64,000 bases of DNA from Elmis aenea (taxonomy: Eukaryota; Arthropoda; Insecta; Coleoptera; Elmidae). How positions within the stretch are numbered: the stretch's first letter is position 1; each line of letters begins with the position of its first letter. Below are positions 46,869 to 57,962 of this stretch, one piece after another. The notes below the pieces were generated by a model. The model worked only from the letters and a program-made list of their open reading frames with translations. It did not search any database and had not been told where the DNA came from. The stretch covers positions 60,054,966 through 60,118,965 of the forward strand of contig OX393576.1 of NCBI GenBank assembly GCA_947652605.1, written 5' to 3'. The position numbers and the translations under genes were made by a program.

Positions 46869-47967
46869 AGCGGGCCGAAAATTTTGATTCGGTGTTCAAA
46901 ATGTAGCTAAAAGACTGGCGCATCCAAAGATGTAAAGAAAGTGCAAATAAAACACATTTTGATATCATCCACGGCCGTCTGAAAAAGGTCCGGCAATATG
47001 CCAAGAGTTCGCTCGCAAAAATAAAAACATCTCGGTCTACAAAAAAATTCGTAACTCCGTTATTAGCGGGCCGAAAATTTTGATTCGGTGTTCAAAATGT
47101 AGCTAAAAGACTGGCGCATCCAACGATGTAAAGAAAGTGCAAATAAAACACAGTTTGATATCATCCACGGCCGTCTGAAAAAGGGCCGGCAATATGCCAA
47201 GAATTCGCTCGCAAAAATAAAAACATCTCGGTCTACAAAAAAATTCGTAACTCCGTTATTAGCCAGCCGAAAATTTTGATTCGGTGTTTAAAATGTAGCT
47301 AAAAGACTGGCGCATCCAACGATGTAAAGAAAGTGCAAATAAAACTCTTTTTGATATCATCCACGGCCGTCTGAAAAAGGTCCGGCAATATGCCAAGAGT
47401 TCGCTCGCAAAAATAAAAACATCTCGGTCTACAAAAAAATTCGTAACTCCGTTATTAGCGTCCCGAAAATTTTGATTCGGTGTTTAAAATGTAGCAAAAA
47501 GACTGGCGCATCCAACGATGTAAAGAAAGTGCAAATAAAACACAGTTTGATATCATCCACGGCCGTCTGAAAAAGGTCCGGCAATATTCTAAGAGTTCGC
47601 TCGCAAAAATAAAAACATCTCGGTCTATAAAAAAATTCGTAACTCCGTTATTAGCGGGCCGAAAATTTTGATTCGGTGTTCAAAATGTAGCTAAAAGACT
47701 GGCGCATCCAACGATGTAAAGAAAGTGCAAATAAAACACAGTTTGATATCATCCACGGCCGTCTGAAAAAGGGCCGGCAATATGCCAAGAGTTCGCTCGC
47801 AAAAATAAAAACATCTCGGTCTACAAAAAAATTCGTAACTCCGTTATTAGCGGGCCGAAAATTTTGATTCGGTGTTTAAAATGTAGCTAAAAGACTGGCG
47901 CATCCAACGATGTAAAGAAAGTGCAAATAAATCACAGTTTGATATCATCCACGGCCGTCTGAAAAAA
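46869..47967 (+). repeat. Satellite block 2, partial plus five monomers
   Basis: Enters in mid-monomer at AGCGGGCCG (a 138-bp partial unit), then monomers at 47007, 47203, 47399, 47595 and 47791. Confidence 0.95.
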
Positions 47968-48333
47968 GTCCTTTCAAAAGGTCATACTTGTGCTACTTGT
48001 CATACTTGTGATCGCGTTGGCTATGAGATTGTGTAGGGAAAAAATCAAAGTTTGTTATTGTTTTTAATCAAGGAAAACTGGAAAAAAAGAAAAGGTGCCC
48101 ATAAAGAGATAGAGAAAAGGCTAAAAGTAGGTACTTCACGAAGTTGTCAAAAAATAATTCAAGTTAAGTGATTTGTTTGCTTTAGCTTCTAAAGTTAGTG
48201 CACCTGATGTTGAAAAATCATTGATCAAGAATAGCATTCATCAAATTCGACAAAAGATGACAATCTAATCTGCCCCATTGAAACGGACAAAATTGAAACG
48301 TCGATTATCAACGCAAAGTCTTCATGTTCATAT
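47968..48333 (+). repeat. Spacer 2 of the higher-order repeat
   Basis: Same 366-bp sequence as spacer 1, 1465 bp further on. Confidence 0.92.
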
Positions 48334-49432
48334 AGCGGGCCGAAAATTTTGATTCGGTGTTCAAAATGTAGCTAAAAGACTGGCGCATCCAAAGATGTAA
48401 AGAAAGTGCAAATAAAACACATTTTGATATCATCCACGGCCGTCTGAAAAAGGTCCGGCAATATGCCAAGAGTTCGCTCGCAAAAATAAAAACATCTCGG
48501 TCTACAAAAAAATTCGTAACTCCGTTATTAGCGGGCCGAAAATTTTGATTCGGTGTTCAAAATGTAGCTAAAAAACTGGCGCATCCAACGATGTAAAGAA
48601 AGTGCAAATAAAACACAGTTTGATATCATCCACGGCCGTCTGAAAAAGGGCCGGCAATATGCCAAGAATTCGCTCGCAAAAATAAAAACATCTCGGTCTA
48701 CAAAAAAATTCGTAACTCCGTTATTAGCCAGCCGAAAATTTTGATTCGGTGTTTAAAATGTAGCTAAAAGACTGGCGCATCCAACGATGTAAAGAAAGTG
48801 CAAATAAAACTCTTTTTGATATCATCCACGGCCGTCTGAAAAAGGTCCGGCAATATGCCAAGAGTTCGCTCGCAAAAATAAAAACATCTCGGTCTACAAA
48901 AAAATTCGTAACTCCGTTATTAGCGTCCCGAAAATTTTGATTCGGTGTTTAAAATGTAGCAAAAAGACTGGCGCATCCAACGATGTAAAGAAAGTGCAAA
49001 TAAAACACAGTTTGATATCATCCACGGCCGTCTGAAAAAGGTCCGGCAATATTCTAAGAGTTCGCTCGCAAAAATAAAAACATCTCGGTCTATAAAAAAA
49101 TTCGTAACTCCGTTATTAGCGGGCCGAAAATTTTGATTCGGTGTTCAAAATGTAGCTAAAAGACTGGCGCATCCAACGATGTAAAGAAAGTGCAAATAAA
49201 ACACAGTTTGATATCATCCACGGCCGTCTGAAAAAGGGCCGGCAATATGCCAAGAGTTCGCTCGCAAAAATAAAAACATCTCGGTCTACAAAAAAATTCG
49301 TAACTCCGTTATTAGCGGGCCGAAAATTTTGATTCGGTGTTTAAAATGTAGCTAAAAGACTGGCGCATCCAACGATGTAAAGAAAGTGCAAATAAATCAC
49401 AGTTTGATATCATCCACGGCCGTCTGAAAAAA
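48334..49432 (+). repeat. Satellite block 3, same size as block 2
   Basis: 1099 bp like block 2, with the same variant order. It differs at 48570, where AAAAGACTGG has become AAAAAACTGG. Confidence 0.95.
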
Positions 49433-49798
49433 GTCCTTTCAAAAGGTCATACTTGTGCTACTTGTCATACTTGTGATCGCGTTGGCTATGAGATTGTGTA
49501 GGGAAAAAATCAAAGTTTGTTATTGTTTTTAATCAAGGAAAACTGGAAAAAAAGAAAAGGTGCCCATAAAGAGATAGAGAAAAGGCTAAAAGTAGGTACT
49601 TCACGAAGTTGTCAAAAAATAATTCAAGTTAAGTGATTTGTTTGCTTTAGCTTCTAAAGTTAGTGCACCTGATGTTGAAAAATCATTGATCAAGAATAGC
49701 ATTCATCAAATTCGACAAAAGATGACAATCTAATCTGCCCCATTGAAACGGACAAAATTGAAACGTCGATTATCAACGCAAAGTCTTCATGTTCATAT
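49433..49798 (+). repeat. Spacer 3 of the higher-order repeat
   Basis: 366 bp, 1465 bp after spacer 2. Confidence 0.92.
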
Positions 49799-51286
49799 AG
49801 CGGGCCGAAAACTTTGATTCGGTGTTCAAAATGTAGCTAAAAGACTGGCGCATCCAAAGATGTAAAGAAAGTGCAAATAAAACACATTTTGATATCATCC
49901 ACGGCCGTCTGAAAAAGGTCCGGCAATATGCCAAGAGTTCGCTCGCAAAAATAAAAACATCTCGGTCTACAAAAAAATTCGTAACTCCGTTATTAGCGGG
50001 CCGAAAATTTTGATTCGGTGTTCAAAATGTAGCTAAAAGACTGGCGCATCCAACGATGTAAAGAAAGTGCAAATAAAACACTTTTTGATATCATCCACGG
50101 CTGTCTGAAAAAGGTCCGGCAATATGCCAGTTCGCTCGCAAAAATAAAAACATCTCATTCTACAAAAAAATTCGTAACTCCGTTATTAGCGGGCCGAAAA
50201 TTTTGATTCGGTGTTCAAAATGTAGCTAAGAGACTGGCGCATCCAACGATGTAAAGAAAGTGCAAATAAAACACATTTTGATATCATCCACGGCCGTCTG
50301 AAAAAGGTCCGGCAATATGCCAAGAGTTCGCTCGCAAAAATAAAAACATCTCGGTCTACAAAAAAATTCGTAACTCCGTTATTAGCGGGCCGAAAATTTT
50401 GATTCGGTGTTCAAAATGTAGCTAAAAGACTGGCGCATCCAACGATGTAAAGAAAGTGCAAATAAAACACAGTTTGATATCATCCACGGCCGTCTGAAAA
50501 AGGGCCGGCAATATGCCAAGAATTCGCTCGCAAAAATAAAAACATCTCGGTCTACAAAAAAATTCGTAACTCCGTTATTAGCCAGCCGAAAATTTTGATT
50601 CGGTGTTTAAAATGTAGCTAAAAGACTGGCGCATCCAACGATGTAAAGAAAGTGCAAATAAAACTCTTTTTGATATCATCCACGGCCGTCTGAAAAAGGT
50701 CCGGCAATATGCCAAGAGTTCGCTCGCAAAAATAAAAACATCTCGGTCTACAAAAAAATTCGTAACTCCGTTATTAGCGTCCCGAAAATTTTGATTCGGT
50801 GTTTAAAATGTAGCAAAAAGACTGGCGCATCCAACGATGTAAAGAAAGTGCAAATAAAACACAGTTTGATATCATCCACGGCCGTCTGAAAAAGGTCCGG
50901 CAATATTCTAAGAGTTCGCTCGCAAAAATAAAAACATCTCGGTCTATAAAAAAATTCGTAACTCCGTTATTAGCGGGCCGAAAATTTTGATTCGGTGTTC
51001 AAAATGTAGCTAAAAGACTGGCGCATCCAACGATGTAAAGAAAGTGCAAATAAAACACAGTTTGATATCATCCACGGCCGTCTGAAAAAGGGCCGGCAAT
51101 ATGCCAAGAGTTCGCTCGCAAAAATAAAAACATCTCGGTCTACAAAAAAATTCGTAACTCCGTTATTAGCGGGCCGAAAATTTTGATTCGGTGTTTAAAA
51201 TGTAGCTAAAAGACTGGCGCATCCAACGATGTAAAGAAAGTGCAAATAAATCACAGTTTGATATCATCCACGGCCGTCTGAAAAAA
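49799..51286 (+). repeat. Satellite block 4, two monomers longer than blocks 2-3
   Basis: 1488 bp, exactly 389 (196+193) more than block 2. The extra pair includes the CATTCTAC/193-bp variant also seen in block 1. The entry unit reads GAAAACTTTG. Confidence 0.95.
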
Positions 51287-51652
51287 GTCCTTTCAAAAGG
51301 TCATACTTGTGCTACTTGTCATACTTGTGATCGCGTTGGCTATGAGATTGTGTAGGGAAAAAATCAAAGTTTGTTATTGTTTTTAATCAAGGAAAACTGG
51401 AAAAAAAGAAAAGGTGCCCATAAAGAGATAGAGAAAAGGCTAAAAGTAGGTACTTCACGAAGTTGTCAAAAAATAATTCAAGTTAAGTGATTTGTTTGCT
51501 TTAGCTTCTAAAGTTAGTGCACCTGATGTTGAAAAATCATTGATCAAGAATAGCATTCATCAAATTCGACAAAAGATGACAATCTAATCTGCCCCATTGA
51601 AACGGACAAAATTGAAACGTCGATTATCAACGCAAAGTCTTCATGTTCATAT
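51287..51652 (+). repeat. Spacer 4 of the higher-order repeat
   Basis: 366 bp, 1854 bp after spacer 3. Confidence 0.92.
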
Positions 51653-54313
51653 AGCGGGCCGAAAACTTTGATTCGGTGTTCAAAATGTAGCTAAAAGACT
51701 GGCGCATCCAAAGATGTAAAGAAAGTGCAAATAAAACACATTTTGATATCATCCACGGCCGTCTGAAAAAGGTCCGGCAATATGCCAAGAGTTCGCTCGC
51801 AAAAATAAAAACATCTCGGTCTACAAAAAAATTCGTAACTCCGTTATTAGCGGGCCGAAAATTTTGATTCGGTGTTCAAAATGTAGCTAAAAGACTGGCG
51901 CATCCAACGATGTAAAGAAAGTGCAAATAAAACACTTTTTGATATCATCCACGGCTGTCTGAAAAAGGTCCGGCAATATGCCAGTTCGCTCGCAAAAATA
52001 AAAACATCTCATTCTACAAAAAAATTCGTAACTCCGTTATTAGCGGGCCGAAAATTTTGATTCGGTGTTCAAAATGTAGCTAAGAGACTGGCGCATCCAA
52101 CGATGTAAAGAAAGTGCAAATAAAACACATTTTGATATCATCCACGGCCGTCTGAAAAAGGTCCGGCAATATGCCAAGAGTTCGCTCGCAAAAATAAAAA
52201 CATCTCGGTCTACAAAAAAATTCGTAACTCCGTTATTAGCGGGCCGAAAATTTTGATTCGGTGTTCAAAATGTAGCTAAAAGACTGGCGCATCCAACGAT
52301 GTAAAGAAAGTGCAAATAAAACACAGTTTGATATCATCCACGGCCGTCTGAAAAAGGGCCGGCAATATGCCAAGAATTCGCTCGCAAAAATAAAAACATC
52401 TCGGTCTACAAAAAAATTCGTAACTCCGTTATTAGCCAGCCGAAAATTTTGATTCGGTGTTTAAAATGTAGCTAAAAGACTGGCGCATCCAACGATGTAA
52501 AGAAAGTGCAAATAAAACTCTTTTTGATATCATCCACGGCCGTCTGAAAAAGGTCCGGCAATATGCCAAGAGTTCGCTCGCAAAAATAAAAACATCTCGG
52601 TCTACAAAAAAATTCGTAACTCCGTTATTAGCGTCCCGAAAATTTTGATTCGGTGTTTAAAATGTAGCAAAAAGACTGGCGCATCCAACGATGTAAAGAA
52701 AGTGCAAATAAAACACAGTTTGATATCATCCACGGCCGTCTGAAAAAGGTCCGGCAATATTCTAAGAGTTCGCTCGCAAAAATAAAAACATCTCGGTCTA
52801 TAAAAAAATTCGTAACTCCGTTATTAGCGGGCCGAAAATTTTGATTCGGTGTTCAAAATGTAGCTAAAAGACTGGCGCATCCAACGATGTAAAGAAAGTG
52901 CAAATAAAACACAGTTTGATATCATCCACGGCCGTCTGAAAAAGGGCCGGCAATATGCCAAGAGTTCGCTCGCAAAAATAAAAACATCTCGGTCTACAAA
53001 AAAATTCGTAACTCCGTTATTAGCGGGCCGAAAATTTTGATTCGGTGTTCAAAATGTAGCTAAAAGACTGGCGCATCCAACGATGTAAAGAAAGTGCAAA
53101 TAAAACACTTTTTGATATCATCCACGGCTGTCTGAAAAAGGTCCGGCAATATGCCAGTTCGCTCGCAAAAATAAAAACATCTCATTCTACAAAAAAATTC
53201 GTAACTCCGTTATTAGCGGGCCGAAAATTTTGATTCGGTGTTCAAAATGTAGCTAAGAGACTGGCGCATCCAACGATGTAAAGAAAGTGCAAATAAAACA
53301 CATTTTGATATCATCCACGGCCGTCTGAAAAAGGTCCGGCAATATGCCAAGAGTTCGCTCGCAAAAATAAAAACATCTCGGTCTACAAAAAAATTCGTAA
53401 CTCCGTTATTAGCGGGCCGAAAATTTTGATTCGGTGTTCAAAATGTAGCTAAAAGACTGGCGCATCCAACGATGTAAAGAAAGTGCAAATAAAACACAGT
53501 TTGATATCATCCACGGCCGTCTGAAAAAGGGCCGGCAATATGCCAAGAATTCGCTCGCAAAAATAAAAACATCTCGGTCTACAAAAAAATTCGTAACTCC
53601 GTTATTAGCCAGCCGAAAATTTTGATTCGGTGTTTAAAATGTAGCTAAAAGACTGGCGCATCCAACGATGTAAAGAAAGTGCAAATAAAACTCTTTTTGA
53701 TATCATCCACGGCCGTCTGAAAAAGGTCCGGCAATATGCCAAGAGTTCGCTCGCAAAAATAAAAACATCTCGGTCTACAAAAAAATTCGTAACTCCGTTA
53801 TTAGCGTCCCGAAAATTTTGATTCGGTGTTTAAAATGTAGCAAAAAGACTGGCGCATCCAACGATGTAAAGAAAGTGCAAATAAAACACAGTTTGATATC
53901 ATCCACGGCCGTCTGAAAAAGGTCCGGCAATATTCTAAGAGTTCGCTCGCAAAAATAAAAACATCTCGGTCTATAAAAAAATTCGTAACTCCGTTATTAG
54001 CGGGCCGAAAATTTTGATTCGGTGTTCAAAATGTAGCTAAAAGACTGGCGCATCCAACGATGTAAAGAAAGTGCAAATAAAACACAGTTTGATATCATCC
54101 ACGGCCGTCTGAAAAAGGGCCGGCAATATGCCAAGAGTTCGCTCGCAAAAATAAAAACATCTCGGTCTACAAAAAAATTCGTAACTCCGTTATTAGCGGG
54201 CCGAAAATTTTGATTCGGTGTTTAAAATGTAGCTAAAAGACTGGCGCATCCAACGATGTAAAGAAAGTGCAAATAAATCACAGTTTGATATCATCCACGG
54301 CCGTCTGAAAAAA
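51653..54313 (+). repeat. Satellite block 5, the longest, about 13.6 monomers
   Basis: 2661 bp, exactly 1173 (five times 196 plus 193) more than block 4. The variant series is run through twice with no spacer at the midpoint (near 52950-53150), as if two blocks had fused by exchange within the monomers. Confidence 0.95.
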
Positions 54314-54679
54314 GTCCTTTCAAAAGGTCATACTTGTGCTACTTGTCATACTTGTGATCGCGTTGGCTATGAGATTGTGTAGGGAAAAAATCAAAGTTTG
54401 TTATTGTTTTTAATCAAGGAAAACTGGAAAAAAAGAAAAGGTGCCCATAAAGAGATAGAGAAAAGGCTAAAAGTAGGTACTTCACGAAGTTGTCAAAAAA
54501 TAATTCAAGTTAAGTGATTTGTTTGCTTTAGCTTCTAAAGTTAGTGCACCTGATGTTGAAAAATCATTGATCAAGAATAGCATTCATCAAATTCGACAAA
54601 AGATGACAATCTAATCTGCCCCATTGAAACGGACAAAATTGAAACGTCGATTATCAACGCAAAGTCTTCATGTTCATAT
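54314..54679 (+). repeat. Spacer 5 of the higher-order repeat
   Basis: 366 bp, 3027 bp after spacer 4. Confidence 0.92.
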
Positions 54680-56167
54680 AGCGGGCCGAAAATTTTGATT
54701 CGGTGTTCAAAATGTAGCTAAAAGACTGGCGCATCCAAAGATGTAAAGAAAGTGCAAATAAAACACATTTTGATATCATCCACGGCCGTCTGAAAAAGGT
54801 CCGGCAATATGCCAAGAGTTCGCTCGCAAAAATAAAAACATCTCGGTCTACAAAAAAATTCGTAACTCCGTTATTAGCGGGCCGAAAATTTTGATTCGGT
54901 GTTCAAAATGTAGCTAAAAGACTGGCGCATCCAACGATGTAAAGAAAGTGCAAATAAAACACTTTTTGATATCATCCACGGCTGTCTGAAAAAGGTCCGG
55001 CAATATGCCAGTTCGCTCGCAAAAATAAAAACATCTCATTCTACAAAAAAATTCGTAACTCCGTTATTAGCGGGCCGAAAATTTTGATTCGGTGTTCAAA
55101 ATGTAGCTAAGAGACTGGCGCATCCAACGATGTAAAGAAAGTGCAAATAAAACACATTTTGATATCATCCACGGCCGTCTGAAAAAGGTCCGGCAATATG
55201 CCAAGAGTTCGCTCGCAAAAATAAAAACATCTCGGTCTACAAAAAAATTCGTAACTCCGTTATTAGCGGGCCGAAAATTTTGATTCGGTGTTCAAAATGT
55301 AGCTAAAAGACTGGCGCATCCAACGATGTAAAGAAAGTGCAAATAAAACACAGTTTGATATCATCCACGGCCGTCTGAAAAAGGGCCGGCAATATGCCAA
55401 GAATTCGCTCGCAAAAATAAAAACATCTCGGTCTACAAAAAAATTCGTAACTCCGTTATTAGCCAGCCGAAAATTTTGATTCGGTGTTTAAAATGTAGCT
55501 AAAAGACTGGCGCATCCAACGATGTAAAGAAAGTGCAAATAAAACTCTTTTTGATATCATCCACGGCCGTCTGAAAAAGGTCCGGCAATATGCCAAGAGT
55601 TCGCTCGCAAAAATAAAAACATCTCGGTCTACAAAAAAATTCGTAACTCCGTTATTAGCGTCCCGAAAATTTTGATTCGGTGTTTAAAATGTAGCAAAAA
55701 GACTGGCGCATCCAACGATGTAAAGAAAGTGCAAATAAAACACAGTTTGATATCATCCACGGCCGTCTGAAAAAGGTCCGGCAATATTCTAAGAGTTCGC
55801 TCGCAAAAATAAAAACATCTCGGTCTATAAAAAAATTCGTAACTCCGTTATTAGCGGGCCGAAAATTTTGATTCGGTGTTCAAAATGTAGCTAAAAGACT
55901 GGCGCATCCAACGATGTAAAGAAAGTGCAAATAAAACACAGTTTGATATCATCCACGGCCGTCTGAAAAAGGGCCGGCAATATGCCAAGAGTTCGCTCGC
56001 AAAAATAAAAACATCTCGGTCTACAAAAAAATTCGTAACTCCGTTATTAGCGGGCCGAAAATTTTGATTCGGTGTTTAAAATGTAGCTAAAAGACTGGCG
56101 CATCCAACGATGTAAAGAAAGTGCAAATAAATCACAGTTTGATATCATCCACGGCCGTCTGAAAAAA
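54680..56167 (+). repeat. Satellite block 6, same size as block 4
   Basis: 1488 bp with the same variant order as block 4. Confidence 0.95.
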
Positions 56168-56529
56168 GTCCTTTCAAAAGGTCATACTTGTGCTACTTGT
56201 CATACTTGTGATCGCGTTGGCTATGAGATTGTGTAGGGAAAAAATCAAAGTTTGTTATTGTTTTTAATCAAGGAAAACTGGAAAAAAAGAAAAGGTGCCC
56301 ATAAAGAGATAGAGAAAAGGCTAAAAGTAGGTACTTCACGAAGTTGTCAAAAAATAATTCAAGTTAAGTGATTTGTTTGCTTTAGCTTCTAAAGTTAGTG
56401 CACCTGATGTTGAAAAATCATTGATCAAGAATAGCATTCATCAAATTCGACAAAAGATGACAATCTAATCTGCCCCATTGAAACGGACAAAATTGAAACG
56501 TCGATTATCAACGCAAAGTCTTCATGTTC
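56168..56529 (+). repeat. Spacer 6, continuing into unique sequence
   Basis: Identical in kind to the other spacers up to TTCATGTTCA at 56529. The other copies then switch back to the monomer (TATAGCGGGCCG), while this one reads on into AGTCTAACTTACC. It is therefore the copy that keeps the original right neighbour. Confidence 0.92.
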
Positions 56530-56721
56530 AAGTCTAACTTACCAAGTAACAAATATTTTGAATGCTTATCAGCTAGTTGTTTCACAAAACCAACAAGTCA
56601 AAATTTTGAGTATTTTTTTAACAAACATCCTTGTCAGCCAACTATTGGTGATATAACTTATTGGCCATTTAAGCCAAATGTTATATTTTACAGAGATGAT
56701 AAAATAAGCAGACGATGATTA
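56530..56721 (+). pseudogene. Fragment of a possible hAT/ZMYM-type transposase, source of the spacer
   Basis: In the frame opened by ATG 56524, the translation runs through FEYFFNKHPCQPTIGDI, then PFKPNVIFYRDDKISRR to a TGA at 56716. The HPCQPT and later RR-stop-LS pattern recalls the region before the TTF-type zinc finger in ZMYM/hAT transposases, where Trp often follows the basic pair. That identification is weak and rests on pattern only. Another frame crosses the spacer end (DDNLICPIETDKIETSII) without an early stop. The fragment joins directly to spacer 6, so the spacer probably came from this element. Confidence 0.4.
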
Positions 56722-56860
56722 TCGCAAATAAAACACTTTTTTATATCATACACGGCCGTCTGAAAAAGGTCCTTTTAAATGGTCACACTTGTGATACTTG
56801 TCATACTTGTGATCGCGTTGGCTATGAGATTGTGTAGGGAAAAAATCAAAGTTTGTTATT
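56722..56860 (+). repeat. Diverged junction copy: monomer end plus spacer start
   Basis: CGCAAATAAAACACTTTTTT and CACGGCCGTCTGAAAAAGGT match the monomer end. GGTCACACTTGTGATACTTG and CGTTGGCTATGAGATTGTGT match the first half of the spacer, in the same arrangement as the monomer-spacer junctions. It is more diverged than the array copies, so it may predate the amplification. Confidence 0.85.
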
Positions 56861-56972
56861 TTCTGAGGCACGCATCCTTTGCTAGTAGGGCTGTGCAAAG
56901 TTTTTGAAATTATCTTCTACGGTCTCTGAGAAAAGCGCGAAAAACGAGAACCCGGCAATAGATACTTATACG

Positions 56973-57110
56973 GAGTTCGCTGGGAAAATAAAAACATCTC
57001 GGTCTACAAAAAAATTCATAACTTCGTTTGATTCGGTGTTCAAAATGTAGATAAAAGACTGGCGCATCCGACGACGTAAAGAACCCGGCAATAGGTATAC
57101 GGAGTAATGC
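56973..57110 (+). repeat. Degenerate satellite monomer outside the array
   Basis: GGAGTTCGCTGGGAAAATAA, then CATCTCGGTCTACAAAAAAA, GATTCGGTGTTCAAAATGTA and GACTGGCGCATCCGACGACG follow the monomer with a deletion of the TTATTAGCGGGCCG part. CCCGGCAATAG...TACGGAG occurs on both sides (56951 and 57085), hinting at an ancestral repeat edge. Confidence 0.85.
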
Positions 57111-57884
57111 TACGGATACTGGTACCTAGTGATAATATAAATACGCAATACAATGGCAGTAATATATAGGTTAATTTGTTCATTTGTTTTTATATATGTA
57201 ATTTAATACCTACATCCTGAGGAGAAATTTTTTTTTAAATAAATCTTTGCAAGGTTTTCGATTCCTCAAATAAAGTCTTGCTATCAATATCGTGATTACT
57301 AGAATCTCGTTTTAATTGCAAATCATGACAATTTTTTATTAATTGGTTATCGCTACAATCGTTCAGTTTTTTTTTTTTGCACGTAGAAAATGTTGCCGAT
57401 TTTTTTTTTTAAATAAGAAAGGCGCCTATCATATTCAGGCGTCCTTGTGCGGTGCACAACCTGCACAATGGTATACGGCTCGGCCCTGGGCTTACGACAT
57501 ACGAAATCTTAATATTTGTTTCTGTTGTAAACGTAGAACAGTTTTTGCCACATCTTAAATTCCTTTATGTCTTATCAGCTGTACCGCACGAATCAGCAGA
57601 CGCTCAAGGCCAAGTTTAAGTTAAAAGTTACAACGTAACTGTACGGTGGCGCTACTATACGACACAGTTCGAGGATGTCGTTATTGGAGTCCATGAATTA
57701 TCATCAATTAGGATCACGTACACAATTTTTTCAAGTTTATCACACTATATTCGAAGCGGAGATTCCAAAAATACAAGAAAAAAATTTCGAGATCCGGCTA
57801 ATGATGTCGCAATTTTTACATGATGTCATAATCCATTCTGAGGTACACACAAGTTGTTGCAATTATAGTAATACAAACACACAC
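57111..57884. other. Intergenic sequence, no gene seen
   Basis: AT-rich at first; 57420-57660 is less so. ORFs 57343..57558 and 57675..58103 lack recognisable domains, and the latter runs into repeats. Confidence 0.4.
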
Positions 57885-57962
57885 ATACACGCATACACAC
57901 GCCTACGCTCACACGGACGTCACCGCGAAAATAGTCAAAACGGGTTCAGGGGACCTCAAAAC
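57885..57962 (+). repeat. Left part of an interrupted dispersed repeat
   Basis: ACACACATACACGCATACAC followed by GGACGTCACCGCGAAAATAG and GGGGACCTCAAAACGTCTAT leads up to the hAT-like insertion. The sequence appears to resume as GGTAACCGTCGAAATCTGGA at 58802 and to run to about 58880 (ACTACGTATGGCGAAAG). The interrupted repeat itself is unnamed. Confidence 0.5.

Larger units (their letters stand above)
44756..56529. repeat. Satellite array with higher-order structure (196-bp monomer, 366-bp spacer)
   Basis: Six blocks of a 196-bp monomer (start landmark GTTCGCTCGCAAAAATAAAA; other landmarks GGGCCGAAAATTTTGATTCG and ATCATCCACGGCCGTCTG) alternate with six copies of a 366-bp unrelated spacer. 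One monomer variant is 193 bp, because CCAAGAGTTCG is shortened to CCAGTTCG. Monomer variants recur in fixed order: GCCAGCCG, then GCGTCCCG, then ATTCTAAG with TCTATAAA. This marks a true higher-order repeat. Spacer-to-spacer periods are 1465, 1465, 1854, 3027 and 1854 bp. No ORF of note is in the monomer. The few base differences between copies (for example AAAACTGG at 48570, GAAAACTTTG at 49805 and 51659) show that they are not one read repeated. Confidence 0.97.

Noticed and set aside
44756..56529. CRISPR-like array
   Set aside because: Repeats of 196 bp with near-identical content and a repeated, identical spacer are satellite DNA; CRISPR repeats are short with unique spacers, and the surroundings are insect-like.
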